A stretch of 64,000 nt of DNA from Leuconostoc kimchii IMSNU 11154 (GCF_000092505.1 NC_014136.1:1386501-1450500), one strand, 5' to 3'; shown: positions 44,769 through 55,671, numbered from the stretch's first letter. Notes: generated by a model from the letters alone, not told the origin. Numbers and translations are program-made.

Positions 44769-45578
44769 ATGTCTATTATATCAATAGTTTTAGTCGTAAT
44801 CATTGCCTTCTTTGCAGGTATGGAAGGGATTTTGGATGAATTCCAAATTCATCAACCACTTGTGTCGGCAACGTTAATTGGACTAGTGACTGGCCATCTT
44901 ACAGCAGGAATCATGTTGGGTGGTTCATTACAGATGATCGCGCTAGGATGGGCCAACATTGGTGCTGCTGTAGCACCAGATATTGCGCTGGCATCAGTTG
45001 CCTCATCAATTATCATGGTCAAGGGGAACAACTTTACGCCCGCTGGTATTTCAGTAGCCGTGGCGTCAGCGATCCCTTTGGCGGTTGCTGGTTTGTTCTT
45101 GACAATGATCGTTCGTACTGTTGCCGTTGGATTAACTCACGGCGCTGATGCGGCCGCAAAAGAAGGTAATTATCGCGCCGTTGAGCGGTTGCATTTGGTT
45201 GGTATCTTACTTCAAGGTTTGCGTATTGCAATTCCAACAGCGTTATTAATCGCAATTCCTGCTGCCGCAGTGCAGAGTGCTTTAGGTGCAATGCCTGATT
45301 GGCTAACTGGTGGTATGACCATTGGTGGTGGTATGGTTGTTGCGGTTGGATACGCGATGGTTATCAACATGATGGCAACACGTGAAGTTTGGCCATTCTT
45401 TGCTATTGGTTTTGCGTTAGCTGCTGTTAGTCAATTGACATTAATTGCACTTGGTGCCATTGGTGTCGCACTGGCTTTGATTTACCTCAACCTGTCAAAG
45501 ATGGGTGGTAACGGTGGCGGTGGTTCAAATGGCGGTGGCTCGGGTGACCCAGTCGGCGAAATTTTGGACCAGTACTAG
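44769..45578 (+). CDS. manM: PTS mannose transporter subunit EIIC
   Basis: Membrane channel subunit of 269 aa. GMEGILDEFQIHQPLVSATLIGLVTG (17-42) and MLGGSLQMIALGWANIGAA are typical of mannose-family EIIC. The last about 20 residues form a glycine-rich tail (G-G-N-G-G-G-G-S-N-G-G-G-S-G) before D-P-V-G-E-I-L-D-Q-Y. I do not know this to be fixed in the family. Good SD (AGGAAAGG). Confidence 0.95.
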   Translation: MSIISIVLVVIIAFFAGMEGILDEFQIHQPLVSATLIGLVTGHLTAGIMLGGSLQMIALGWANIGAAVAPDIALASVASSIIMVKGNNFTPAGISVAVASAIPLAVAGLFLTMIVRTVAVGLTHGADAAAKEGNYRAVERLHLVGILLQGLRIAIPTALLIAIPAAAVQSALGAMPDWLTGGMTIGGGMVVAVGYAMVINMMATREVWPFFAIGFALAAVSQLTLIALGAIGVALALIYLNLSKMGGNGGGGSNGGGSGDPVGEILDQY

Positions 45579-45589
45579 GAAGGAGCAAC

Positions 45590-46504
45590 ATGATGGCTGA
45601 AAAAATTGAATTAACTCGTAATGATCGTTTATCTGTTGCATGGCGCTCACAATTTTTACAAGGTTCATGGAACTATGAACGTATGCAAAACGTTGGTTGG
45701 GCATATGCACTTATCCCAGCAATTAAGAAACTTTATAAGACCAAAGAAGATCGTTCAGCAGCACTGAAACGACACTTGGAATTCTTTAATACACATCCTT
45801 ATGTTGCTTCACCAATTATTGGTGTAACATTGGCTTTGGAAGAAGAACGTGCCAATGGTGCGCCGATTGATGACACAGCTATTCAAGGTGTTAAAATCGG
45901 TATGATGGGTCCTTTGGCTGGTATTGGTGATCCAGTGTTCTGGTTCACGGTACGTCCAATCTTAGGTGCCCTAGGTGCCTCATTGGCAGCTTCTGGTAAC
46001 ATACTTGGTCCTATCTTGTTCTTCGTGTTATGGAACGTTATTCGTATGTCGTTTATCTGGTATACACAAGAATTTGGTTACAAGGCTGGTTCTGCGATTA
46101 CACAAGATTTGTCAGGTGGCTTGTTGAAAGACATTACAAAGGGTGCTTCAATCCTTGGTATGTTTATACTAGCTGTTCTGGTGGAGCGTTGGGTATCCAT
46201 TAAGTTTGCAGTTGAATTGCCGGCTAAGCAATTAGCTAAGGGTGCTTATATTAATTTTCCTAATGGTAATGTGACAGGTGGTAAGCTACAACAAATTTTA
46301 GGTGATCAAGCATCTGGTTTGTCACTAACAAAAATGGCGCCTAATACTTTGCAAGCTAACTTAGATAGTTTGATTCCAGGATTAATGGGTCTACTCTTAA
46401 CATTCTTTGCAATGTGGTTACTCAAAAAGAAGGTTTCACCAATTGTTATGATCGTTGGTATCTTTATTTTCGGTATCTTGATGCGCGTCTTGCATATTAT
46501 GTAA
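45590..46504 (+). CDS. manN: PTS mannose transporter subunit EIID
   Basis: Membrane subunit of 304 aa of the same complex. QGSWNYERMQNVGWAYALIPAIKKLY (22-47), FNTHPYVASPIIGVTLALEE, and the M-M-G-P-L-A-G-I-G-D-P motif are EIID signatures. Also the receptor component for class IIa bacteriocins and some phages in related bacteria. Two adjacent ATG codons follow the AGGAGC SD; the first is used here. Confidence 0.95.
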   Translation: MMAEKIELTRNDRLSVAWRSQFLQGSWNYERMQNVGWAYALIPAIKKLYKTKEDRSAALKRHLEFFNTHPYVASPIIGVTLALEEERANGAPIDDTAIQGVKIGMMGPLAGIGDPVFWFTVRPILGALGASLAASGNILGPILFFVLWNVIRMSFIWYTQEFGYKAGSAITQDLSGGLLKDITKGASILGMFILAVLVERWVSIKFAVELPAKQLAKGAYINFPNGNVTGGKLQQILGDQASGLSLTKMAPNTLQANLDSLIPGLMGLLLTFFAMWLLKKKVSPIVMIVGIFIFGILMRVLHIM

Positions 46505-46525
46505 TCAATTTATAATCGCATGATT

Positions 46526-46560
46526 AAAGGTGCTCGCCAAATTTGACGAGCACCTTTGTA
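46526..46560 (+). terminator. Hairpin between manN and manO
   Basis: AAAGGTGCTCG paired with CGAGCACCTTT, 10-base loop, followed only by TTTGTA. A weak T tract suggests partial read-through into manO. Confidence 0.6.
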
Positions 46561-46623
46561 CATAAAATACTGTATAGTTAATTATAGTAATAAAACTGAA
46601 AAAATACGGGGAAAAACAAGCGT

Positions 46624-47001
46624 ATGGTACAATCACTTAATAGCAGCGTGGCCTTGACAACACAAGGCATATCTTTTTTAGGCATTGGCGCGCAGTACGG
46701 TAAATTTTTACTGGGCGATAAGGCATTTGAATTTTTTAATGATAATAATGTTGACGACTTTATTCAAATCCCTTGGCAAAGTATGACTGCAGTCTACGCT
46801 GACGTGTCTGCAAAAAAAATTGGCCGCCGGTTTCGCATCGAAACAGATAAAGGGAGTTTTAATTTTTCTTCCTCGGAAACTGGACGTCTGTTAAAAGTAA
46901 CGCGTGAACATATTGGTGATGATAAAGTATTAAAAAATCCAACATTGCTAAAACGTATTAAGGGTGTGTTTAAAAAGAAAGATAAGAAAGGCGCGCGATG
47001 A
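46624..47001 (+). CDS. manO: ManO family protein (DUF956)
   Basis: Protein of 125 aa with the DUF956 signature (G-K-F-L-L-G-D-K-A-F-E-F-F-N and F-I-Q-I-P-W-Q-S-M) and a lysine-rich end. It routinely follows manLMN in Firmicutes and is thought to affect expression of the operon, with no settled mechanism. SD GGGG. Its stop overlaps the next start (ATGA). Confidence 0.92.
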   Translation: MVQSLNSSVALTTQGISFLGIGAQYGKFLLGDKAFEFFNDNNVDDFIQIPWQSMTAVYADVSAKKIGRRFRIETDKGSFNFSSSETGRLLKVTREHIGDDKVLKNPTLLKRIKGVFKKKDKKGAR

Positions 47002-47831
47002 AATTATTAAAGAAATTTCAGATTCTACGTTATTTAACGATTGTAGTTGCCTTAGAAATAGTCGCTATTAGTATTAATTTTTTCTATGCACCTGCTAAAG
47101 TTGCTGCTGGCGGTGCCACTGGTTTCGCAATTTTGATGAATGAACTGTTTGGTTTTGACAGAGCGATTATAGTTTTAGTCATCAATTTATTAATGATTAT
47201 TCTTGCAGCTGTATTTTTAGACCGTGGGACAACTGCTCGCATCACTTTTGGTAGCTTAATATTACCGGTATTGTTAAAGATTACACCTAGCTTTCAGGTT
47301 TTATCAGATCGTACTTTTGCAGTCTTGGTCGGTGGGACCATTTTTGCTATTGGCGTCGCCATGTTATACCGCGTTGACGCTTCGAGTGGTGGTACTGCTG
47401 TGCCACCGATGATTTTGAAAAAATATTTTCGTATTGCGCCCGCATTATCTTTACTTGTTATTGATACAATCGTGTCAATTGGTAACTTAATGATCGATGG
47501 TTTGGAGGCGTTAATATTAGCGCTATTTTCGTTAATGATTACGGCTGCTGTAATGAATTTTATTGAGACAGGGCTTGATCGTCGCAAGATGGTTTACATC
47601 ACAAGCAATGAACGTATTACAAACATTAAACAATATCTAACCAAAAATAATACCAGTTTCACAGCTATGGATGTGCGTGGCGGGTATACGGGTGATAATC
47701 GTGAAATGCTAATGGTTATACTGGACAACCAAGATTATAATCGTTTGATTCGTGGCGTTCATATTGTTGATCCGACAGCCTTTGTCATAGCATATGATAT
47801 TAGCGAAGCTCATGGTGGTACGTTTATATAA
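46998..47831 (+). CDS. YitT-family membrane protein (DUF161/DUF2179)
   Basis: Membrane protein of 277 aa with five to six helices (about 10-180) carrying F-Y-A-P-A-K-V-A-A-G-G-A-T-G and S-S-G-G-T-A-V-P-P, and a cytosolic DUF2179 domain (about 195-277, Y-I-T-S-N-E-R-I). YitT proteins are widespread in Firmicutes and of unknown transport function. Coupled to manO by overlap, which is not the usual man operon end. Confidence 0.85.
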   Translation: MKLLKKFQILRYLTIVVALEIVAISINFFYAPAKVAAGGATGFAILMNELFGFDRAIIVLVINLLMIILAAVFLDRGTTARITFGSLILPVLLKITPSFQVLSDRTFAVLVGGTIFAIGVAMLYRVDASSGGTAVPPMILKKYFRIAPALSLLVIDTIVSIGNLMIDGLEALILALFSLMITAAVMNFIETGLDRRKMVYITSNERITNIKQYLTKNNTSFTAMDVRGGYTGDNREMLMVILDNQDYNRLIRGVHIVDPTAFVIAYDISEAHGGTFI

Positions 47832-47854
47832 GTTGTCAAGCAAATATTAATTTG

Positions 47855-47882
47855 AAAAAGTACATGATCATGTACTTTTTTT
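47855..47882 (+). terminator. Terminator after yitT-like gene
   Basis: Perfect palindrome AAAAAGTACATGA/TCATGTACTTTTT followed by more T. Confidence 0.75.
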
Positions 47883-47883
47883 A

Positions 47884-47911
47884 TTGACAATAGTTGTTAA
47901 AGTGATATACT
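47884..47911 (+). promoter_or_regulatory. groESL promoter
   Basis: TTGACA, 16-base spacer, TATACT, directly upstream of the CIRCE element. Confidence 0.85.
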
Positions 47912-47922
47912 TAAAATTGTAA

Positions 47923-47949
47923 TTAGCACTCATAATAAAAGAGTGCTAA
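47923..47949. promoter_or_regulatory. CIRCE element (HrcA operator)
   Basis: TTAGCACTC, 9 bases, GAGTGCTAA: an exact CIRCE. HrcA bound here represses groESL until heat shock. Confidence 0.97.
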
Positions 47950-47975
47950 AACGAAAAAATCGGAGGTATTATCTC

Positions 47976-48260
47976 ATGTTGAAGCCATTAGGTGATCGCG
48001 TGATTATTGAAGTAACAGAAGCTGCAGAACAAACAGTTGGTGGCATTGTGTTGGCAAATAATGCTAAGGATAAGCCAGTCACTGGAAAAATCGTTGCTGC
48101 CGGTGCAGGTTATGTTTTGAATGATGGTAAGATTCGTGATTTGACAGTTAAAGTCGGCGATGAAGTTTTGTTTGATAAGTATGCCGGTCAAGAAGTATCA
48201 TTTGAGGGTACTGATTATCTTGCACTTCATGAAAAAGATATTGTCGCAGTTGTCGAATAA
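47976..48260 (+). CDS. groES: Co-chaperonin GroES
   Basis: Lid of the GroEL chamber, 94 aa. [10 protein letters not shown] at the start, the mobile loop [12 protein letters not shown] (16-27), and the C-terminal [13 protein letters not shown]. Start chosen by GGAGG and homology; an ORF start 11 codons earlier lies just behind CIRCE. Confidence 0.98.
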   Translation: MLKPLGDRVIIEVTEAAEQTVGGIVLANNAKDKPVTGKIVAAGAGYVLNDGKIRDLTVKVGDEVLFDKYAGQEVSFEGTDYLALHEKDIVAVVE

Positions 48261-48320
48261 TCATATGATATGACGTTAATTAAATGACGTTGAAATCGAT
48301 ATTAAATTAAAAAATGCTAA

Positions 48321-49955
<1,635 letters not shown>

Positions 49956-49970
49956 TATTAGTTTTTGGCG

Positions 49971-50005
49971 AAAAATCAATTGTCATTGGGACAATTGATT
50001 TTTTT
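49971..50005 (+). terminator. Terminator of groESL
   Basis: 14-bp perfect stem (AAAAATCAATTGTC and complement), 5-base loop, T7. Confidence 0.9.
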
Positions 50006-50018
50006 GTGCAAAAAAATA

Positions 50019-50041
50019 TTGACAAGAGTATCTAAAAGATA
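50019..50041. promoter_or_regulatory. PadR-type operator and candidate -35
   Basis: TTGACA at 50019-50024, then TATCT-AAA-AGATA (50029-50041), an inverted repeat directly before the SD of the padR gene. A typical autoregulatory operator position. No -10 at proper spacing fits with the SD being transcribed, so the exact promoter is unresolved. Confidence 0.45.
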
Positions 50042-50057
50042 TATTTGGGAGTTTCGT

Positions 50058-50582
50058 ATGTATGAATTATATATATTAGGACAATTATTGTTTACCGATC
50101 GTTCGGCTTATAAGTTGCGTTTTGTGCTTGAAAATGTTTTGGGAGATAATCGTAAAGTCAGTTTTGGTGTGCTGTACCCCTTATTAGAAAAAATGGAGGC
50201 AGCTGGGACCATTGTAATGACAGACGACTTAGATTTTCGTGGTAAAAAGAAACTTCGTGTAACGCAAGTTGGTCGAGATAGATTTTATACATTAATGCGT
50301 GAACCGGTCAAAAAAAATGCGCACATGAATGATGTTTACTTGTTTAAATTATCTAGCTTGTCTTTAGTGGATCGGACATTGGCCCAGGAAATTATCGATG
50401 CTTTTCGGATTGAAAAGCAAACACAACATGATAAACATAGTGAACACGTTGTTCAACTAAAAGCATATCATTCAGATGCACCGTTTTTAAAATCTGCCAT
50501 GCAGACGAATCAGTTACAAATAGATTTGGCGGATACTTATTTGACGTATTTAGATAAAATTGAAAGTGAGTTACAGTCATGA
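50058..50582 (+). CDS. PadR-family transcriptional regulator
   Basis: Winged-helix regulator of 174 aa: Y-E-L-Y-I-L-G-Q-L-L (2-11), V-S-F-G-V-L-Y-P-L-L-E-K-M-E-A-A-G (34-50, the recognition helix) and a C-terminal coiled-coil (about 95-174), as in the Vir/PadR group. Chosen ATG has GGGAG 6 bases before it; the longer ORF runs back through the groEL terminator and cannot be real. The 4-base overlap with the MFS pump implies it represses its own operon and responds to a toxic compound or phenolic. Confidence 0.85.
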   Translation: MYELYILGQLLFTDRSAYKLRFVLENVLGDNRKVSFGVLYPLLEKMEAAGTIVMTDDLDFRGKKKLRVTQVGRDRFYTLMREPVKKNAHMNDVYLFKLSSLSLVDRTLAQEIIDAFRIEKQTQHDKHSEHVVQLKAYHSDAPFLKSAMQTNQLQIDLADTYLTYLDKIESELQS

Positions 50583-52144
50583 TAAAAGAACAAACATTAA
50601 ATCCGAAACGCTGGTTAGCATTGATTGCTGTTGCTTTAGGTGTTTTTATGGCATTGATTGACACAACAGTGGTTAATGTGGCACTTCCCAGCATTCAAAC
50701 GAATTTGAATGCCTCGTACGCTGATCTGCAATGGGTTATTTCAGCCTATACGATTGTTTTTTCAGTACTATTATTGATATGGGCAAAATTAGGTGACTTA
50801 TATGGTCGTAAATTGATGTTTATTATCGGTCTGGTTATATTTACAATTGGATCTGGTTTGGATGCTGTATCAACATCTATCGGCATGTTACATATTTTCA
50901 GGGCTGTTCAAGCCATTGGTGGCTCTGCTATGATGTCGTTATCTTTTGCCATTATTGGCACGACATTCAATGGCAAAGAGCGAGGCATCGCTTTGGGTAT
51001 ATTAAGCTCCATTATAGGACTTTCTACTGCTTCGGGACCATTACTCGGGGGTTGGTTAGTCGACACGTTCGCATGGCAATCAATATTTACAATTAACTTG
51101 CCCATTGGTTTAATAACAGTGGTTTTGGCCTTGCTCTTTATTTCAAAAGAACAGGTTCACCATGAAACCGGCGGTGTTGATTATATTGGCATGATATTGT
51201 CAACTGGCACAATCTTTTCTTTGGTCTTTGGTTTAGTTCAAAAAGAAATGCATGCGAGTTGGAACTGGAGTAAGCCAGAAGTTTCAGGCTACTTAATTGC
51301 AGCAGTCATTTTATTTGTTTTATTTATTTGGCGACAAAAAACGGCAAAAAATCCAATGATGGATTTAAGCATGTTTAAGTCTACTAGTTTTACAGGTGCT
51401 GTGTTGGTAGCATTCTTCTTAGGTGCCGGTTTATATGGTTTCTTTGCCTATCTATCAACATTTATGCAAAATTATGTTGGGTATTCTGCGTGGGATACTG
51501 GTTTGAGACAAGCAACAATTTCAGGATTTTCCTTGGTATTAGGACCAATTGCTGGTATGCTGACTAATCGGTTGCGTCATGGTTACATGTTGGCAGTATC
51601 AGCAATGTTTATTGGTGTTGGATTATTTACTTTAAGTGCATTAACGACTGATACTGCAACATTTGCCGATTTTTGGCCAGCTTTTATTTTGATTGGTATT
51701 GGTAATGGATCCATTAATCCGCCGATGACAACAGCTGCTATGTCATCAGTTGAACCACGACAAATGGGAATGGCCTCGGGTATGATTTCAACATTTATGC
51801 AAGTGGGTGTCAGTTTTGGTGTTGTTTTCCAAGGCTTGCGTCTAGCTGATGGTTATCAAACTGGCTTAACACAACAGTTGCCCAATGTTCTTGGTGCTCC
51901 AAAGGCGATGATATCAGCTGTGCACGACGCATTGGTCACGGCAGGGCCATTTTCTGGTCATGCCATTGTGACAAGCAAACGTATCATGGCAACACCATTT
52001 GCTAAAGATTTAGAAATGGCTGTTCGTCGGGCATTTGATAGTGGTTTTAAGGACATTATGCATTTGGATGGTATGTTATTAATTATTGGTGGTATTGTAG
52101 CGCTTCTTTTGGTCAAAACAGGTGTTCAAGGTCAGAAAAAATAA
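50579..52144 (+). CDS. DHA2-family MFS drug efflux pump
   Basis: Fourteen-helix exporter of the EmrB/QacA type, 521 aa. Early W-L-A-L-I-A-V-A-L-G-V-F-M-A-L-I-D-T-T-V-V-N-V-A-L-P-S-I (motif D1, with the helix-1 Asp), motif A G-D-L-Y-G-R-K, motif C-like G-I-L-S-S-I-I-G-L-S-T-A-S-G-P-L-L-G-G. Co-transcribed with a PadR regulator. The substrate is unknown. Confidence 0.9.
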   Translation: MIKEQTLNPKRWLALIAVALGVFMALIDTTVVNVALPSIQTNLNASYADLQWVISAYTIVFSVLLLIWAKLGDLYGRKLMFIIGLVIFTIGSGLDAVSTSIGMLHIFRAVQAIGGSAMMSLSFAIIGTTFNGKERGIALGILSSIIGLSTASGPLLGGWLVDTFAWQSIFTINLPIGLITVVLALLFISKEQVHHETGGVDYIGMILSTGTIFSLVFGLVQKEMHASWNWSKPEVSGYLIAAVILFVLFIWRQKTAKNPMMDLSMFKSTSFTGAVLVAFFLGAGLYGFFAYLSTFMQNYVGYSAWDTGLRQATISGFSLVLGPIAGMLTNRLRHGYMLAVSAMFIGVGLFTLSALTTDTATFADFWPAFILIGIGNGSINPPMTTAAMSSVEPRQMGMASGMISTFMQVGVSFGVVFQGLRLADGYQTGLTQQLPNVLGAPKAMISAVHDALVTAGPFSGHAIVTSKRIMATPFAKDLEMAVRRAFDSGFKDIMHLDGMLLIIGGIVALLLVKTGVQGQKK

Positions 52145-52181
52145 AGTACCAGCGACTCGTTTAGTCGCTGGTACTTTATTT
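52140..52181. terminator. Bidirectional terminator between the MDR pump and pepC
   Basis: 18-bp perfect stem (52140-52157 with 52163-52180) around CGTTT, T-rich on both sides. Confidence 0.9.
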
Positions 52182-52192
52182 TAGTAACGATT

Positions 52193-53530
52193 TTATGCTA
52201 AAGCACCCATTGGATCCCATGGTGCTAATAGTTTAGGGGTTGTGTTGTTGTAGATATCGACTAATTCACCACTTAAATATGATTTATTAACAACGATTTG
52301 ATAAGCATATTCACTCATCCAATCATCAGACATTGTGAAATAGCCTTTTTTACCTGCTTTTTCACCCCATGAATTTTCAACTTGCCATTTTGTTGGTTTC
52401 CCGGTTTCATCCAAATCAACACCGGTTAAAACCATTGCATGTGTCATTAGACTCTCTCCGTAATCTAGACGTTGTGCTTTGGTCATTGTCGTGTCTACTT
52501 GAAATAAGTCATCAGTGGCAAATATACCGGCAGCCATGATACCGTCGGTGCGGTCAACTTGTGGCCCCATATCGACACCGAACCAAACTGACTTGCCATC
52601 TTTTAGTTGCGCAATTGCCAATGCCTTCATTTTCTCAATTGTGACATTTAAATGTTTGACCTCCCGGCCACCGACAACGTTTCCTAACATATCAACGTTG
52701 TAAGTGGCATTGAAAGGTTTATCAGCAGTTGGGGCATTGATAATAGACACATAATCTGACAATTGCCAACCAACAAATTTGTCAAAGTAACTTTGTGGCG
52801 TTAATCCGCGATCAACTTTAAATTGATTATCCGTGTCGCGATATTCAAAGTCAAAATTAACAGGTGGTTCACCAAAAGTAATGGATAGGACACGATAAAC
52901 ATGTGCTAACATCTCTTCACGTCTAGCATTGATCATTTCTTCAGTGGCGTGTTGGGCGACTAATTCTCGTAAACTGACAGCATCATGACGTAATAGTGTA
53001 TTAAATGTTGTATTAAATTCGCGTGAGGCTGATGAAGCGGCTGATTCAGGATAGACTGATTGCGGTACGACACCGTATTTTTCGATGAGGGCAACAATCA
53101 TATCCCATTGACCACCATCTTGCTGAGGTGTTGTCATCAAAAAAGAGACTTTGCGTGAGTCGAGTGGTTCTTTAGCAGTATCTAAGACATTTTGATAAAA
53201 ATAATTTGCTTTTTCAAATTTGTCCCAAAAAAAGGTGTAGCTTTGCGAAAGTTGAAATTCGTCACTAAGGTGAAATAGTGAGGTGATATCATGCCGCATG
53301 GTGTTAAGTGCAGCAAACATCCAGCAACGACCGGATTGTTTTTGGTTGGCTACTTTGCCAGTATTGAGGTCAATTGAAAAAATTGGGGTGTTGCTATTGG
53401 CCACTGATTGATTAAAACTGGCATTATGTATGCCGTTTTTTGTTGTAGCACGACGTGCAATATCAGTTGTTAGAGATTGTGCTGATTTTTTGAACTCAGC
53501 TATTTGATGTTGTGTAATTTCTAAAGACAT
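52193..53530 (-). CDS. pepC: Aminopeptidase C (bleomycin hydrolase family)
   Basis: Cytosolic papain-like aminopeptidase of 445 aa that frees N-terminal amino acids from imported peptides. The Cys is C69 in K-Q-S-G-R-C-W-M-F-A, the His is in M-T-H-A-M-V-L-T-G and the Asn in V-E-N-S-W-G. SD AAAGGAG on the minus strand. Monocistronic. Confidence 0.97.
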   Translation of the reverse strand: MSLEITQHQIAEFKKSAQSLTTDIARRATTKNGIHNASFNQSVANSNTPIFSIDLNTGKVANQKQSGRCWMFAALNTMRHDITSLFHLSDEFQLSQSYTFFWDKFEKANYFYQNVLDTAKEPLDSRKVSFLMTTPQQDGGQWDMIVALIEKYGVVPQSVYPESAASSASREFNTTFNTLLRHDAVSLRELVAQHATEEMINARREEMLAHVYRVLSITFGEPPVNFDFEYRDTDNQFKVDRGLTPQSYFDKFVGWQLSDYVSIINAPTADKPFNATYNVDMLGNVVGGREVKHLNVTIEKMKALAIAQLKDGKSVWFGVDMGPQVDRTDGIMAAGIFATDDLFQVDTTMTKAQRLDYGESLMTHAMVLTGVDLDETGKPTKWQVENSWGEKAGKKGYFTMSDDWMSEYAYQIVVNKSYLSGELVDIYNNTTPKLLAPWDPMGALA

Positions 53531-53615
53531 TATAAGCTCCTTTCACATAATTATAATATAACGCTATTGGTTATAAAGGACAAGAATATGATAAAATAAT
53601 TCACAGGAGTAACGT

Positions 53616-54059
53616 ATGACATTCTATAGTGTAGATTATTTAACTAAACACAATGATTTAGGCGATACAATTGGCATATACTTAATGGTCATTGCTTTTG
53701 TGTTGATGGCGGCAGGTGCCTTTGCAGCTATCCGTAATCGACTACAAACAAAATATCGTGATTTAAGTATGATTGCTTTACTTTTGTTTTTATTCTTAGC
53801 TGGCGCGCGATATACTGATTATGAACAGGCAAAAACAAATGACTCGCAAATTACGCAGATGGCGTCGTTCGCAGAACAAGTGGCTAAAACACAGCACGTC
53901 AAAACAACGGCGTTATACTTCAATCAAAAAACAGTTAGCGATGGCATGTTGGTGCGATTTAATAAACGATTTTATCGCATGACAATTAGTTTGGACCAAC
54001 AGTCATACACACTAGACAGAGCCTACCTTATCAATACGAAAGTTAACTATATCAAATGA
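53616..54059 (+). CDS. DUF3290 membrane protein
   Basis: 147-aa protein with two helices (about 20-40 and 49-65) and an extracytoplasmic C-terminal domain (about 70-147). F-Y-S-V-D-Y-L near the N terminus and A-G-A-R-Y-T-D-Y after helix 2 fit DUF3290. Usually paired with a DUF421 gene, as here, with a 4-base overlap. Function unknown. SD AGGAG. Confidence 0.85.
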   Translation: MTFYSVDYLTKHNDLGDTIGIYLMVIAFVLMAAGAFAAIRNRLQTKYRDLSMIALLLFLFLAGARYTDYEQAKTNDSQITQMASFAEQVAKTQHVKTTALYFNQKTVSDGMLVRFNKRFYRMTISLDQQSYTLDRAYLINTKVNYIK

Positions 54060-54694
54060 CAATTTATTTACCAATTTTAATTAAATTAGCAATCGGTTTA
54101 TTGGCTTTGATTGTCCAAATTAATGTCATGGGAAAAGGGAACTTAGCGCCTACTTCCGCATTAGACCAAGTTCAAAATTATGTCTTAGGTGGTATTATTG
54201 GTGCTGTGATTTATTCCGATACGATCACGATTTTTCAATTTACAATCGTGTTAATTATATGGACCATGCTGGTGATGTCTTTAAAATTTGCTAAGCAGCA
54301 TAATAATTTTGTTAAAAACCTTATTGATGGGCAGCCGCGTGTTGTTGTTGAACGGGGACAAGTCAAGGTTGAAAATGTATTAAAAGCTGGATTATCAGCG
54401 GATGATTTGATGTTCAAACTACGTTCACAAGGTATTTATGTTTTGGCTGATGTTAAACGTGCTGTGCTTGAACAAAATGGTCAATTGTCAGTCATTGAAT
54501 ATGGTGATGAAAGTATTAAGTACCCCATTATTTATGATGGTCAAATTAATTATGATGTTTTGGAACTGATTGACAAAACCGATGAGTGGTTGCTAGAGAT
54601 AGTTCAATCACGTGGATTTGACCATATTAATCAAATATTTGTTGGTGAATATATTGACGGTGAAGTAAAAGTGGTACCGTATCCGAAACGTTAG
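54056..54694 (+). CDS. DUF421 (YetF-like) membrane protein
   Basis: 212-aa protein: three N-terminal helices (about 5-75, with L-D-Q-V-Q-N-Y-V-L-G-G-I-I-G) and two cytosolic subdomains (about 85-212) including D-D-L-M-F-K-L-R-S-Q-G-I. Typical YetF/DUF421 build. These proteins may form membrane-bound complexes, but their function is not established. It overlaps the DUF3290 gene, so a two-protein complex is likely. Confidence 0.88.
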   Translation: MTIYLPILIKLAIGLLALIVQINVMGKGNLAPTSALDQVQNYVLGGIIGAVIYSDTITIFQFTIVLIIWTMLVMSLKFAKQHNNFVKNLIDGQPRVVVERGQVKVENVLKAGLSADDLMFKLRSQGIYVLADVKRAVLEQNGQLSVIEYGDESIKYPIIYDGQINYDVLELIDKTDEWLLEIVQSRGFDHINQIFVGEYIDGEVKVVPYPKR

Positions 54695-54749
54695 AGACCG
54701 CCTTTGTGTTTGCTTTTCTGGTAAAATAGATGTTTAGAGGTTTAAAAAA

Positions 54750-55637
54750 ATGACACCAAAACAATTTTTAGATTTAGTTGAAATTCGTGTTGTGATTCCA
54801 AGTGTGGCGCCATTAATGTTTGGTTTGGCTTATAGTCAGTGGCAATATGCGCGACTCAACTGGTTGAATGCTGTGTTATTGATTGTCGCTACAGTGAGTG
54901 TTCATTTAGCAGTGAATACATTTAATCGTTATGAGGACGCCAAACGTCAAAAAGTCAATGAATTTTTACGTGAACAGGCACAAGGTGAGACTGTCACCGA
55001 TAAACAGGTATTGCATGTTGCTGAAATATTAGCCGTTATTGCCATGTTAGCCGGTGTGCTTGTTGCATGGCGTACAGATTATGTGACATGGATTATTGGT
55101 ATTGTCAGTTTTTTAATTGGCTATCTATATTCAGCGGGTCCCAAACCAATTACAAACACACCTTTTGGTGAGGTTGTTTCTGGTATAACAATGGGGTATT
55201 TTATATTTGTTGCGCAAGTTTATGTTAATACACGTATGGTTCCTGTACCAAGCGTTTTATTCCAATGGTTTATTGTCAGTTTACCGTTGACTATATTTAT
55301 TGCTGAAATCATGTTTGCTAATAACATTGCTGATCATGACGAAGATGAAGAAAATCAACGGCATACACTTGTGCATTATGTTGGTTTGGCATCGGCTAAA
55401 AAATTGTACATCTTTTGGGCAGTGGCTGCATTTATTGAAATCATCGTCGTAACAGTTGTTGGTTGGTTACCGGTGACAAGCTATGCCATGATTGTATTGC
55501 TTGTCATTGTTCTTCAGAATGCAAGGAAATTTGTAAATCGACCAATAAAGCAAGAAACCTTTGTGTTGGCTATCAAAAATCTTGTCATTGTGATGCTCGG
55601 TATGACATTAGTTGTTCTAGCTGGAATATTATTATAA
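54750..55637 (+). CDS. menA: UbiA-family prenyltransferase, probable 1,4-dihydroxy-2-naphthoate polyprenyltransferase
   Basis: Integral membrane enzyme of 295 aa with about eight helices. First aspartate region N-T-F-N-R-Y-E-D-A-K-R (near 56-66) and second N-N-I-A-D-H-D-E-D (near 191-199), the two diphosphate-binding sites of UbiA enzymes. By closest likeness to MenA it would attach the isoprenoid tail in menaquinone synthesis. No other men genes are in the window, so in this fermentative bacterium it may act on imported precursors. Confidence 0.82.
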   Translation: MTPKQFLDLVEIRVVIPSVAPLMFGLAYSQWQYARLNWLNAVLLIVATVSVHLAVNTFNRYEDAKRQKVNEFLREQAQGETVTDKQVLHVAEILAVIAMLAGVLVAWRTDYVTWIIGIVSFLIGYLYSAGPKPITNTPFGEVVSGITMGYFIFVAQVYVNTRMVPVPSVLFQWFIVSLPLTIFIAEIMFANNIADHDEDEENQRHTLVHYVGLASAKKLYIFWAVAAFIEIIVVTVVGWLPVTSYAMIVLLVIVLQNARKFVNRPIKQETFVLAIKNLVIVMLGMTLVVLAGILL

Positions 55638-55671
55638 AAAAGATCTGACTCGTTTGAGTCAGATCTTTTAG
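55638..55671. terminator. Bidirectional terminator between menA and the CBS gene
   Basis: AAAAGATCTGACTC, loop GTTT, GAGTCAGATCTTTT. It overlaps the stop codon of the minus-strand gene. Confidence 0.85.

Noticed and set aside
50019..50045. padR promoter TTGACA-15-TATATT
   Set aside because: Its start point would fall after the SD, leaving the SD untranscribed. Only the inverted repeat is kept as a candidate operator.
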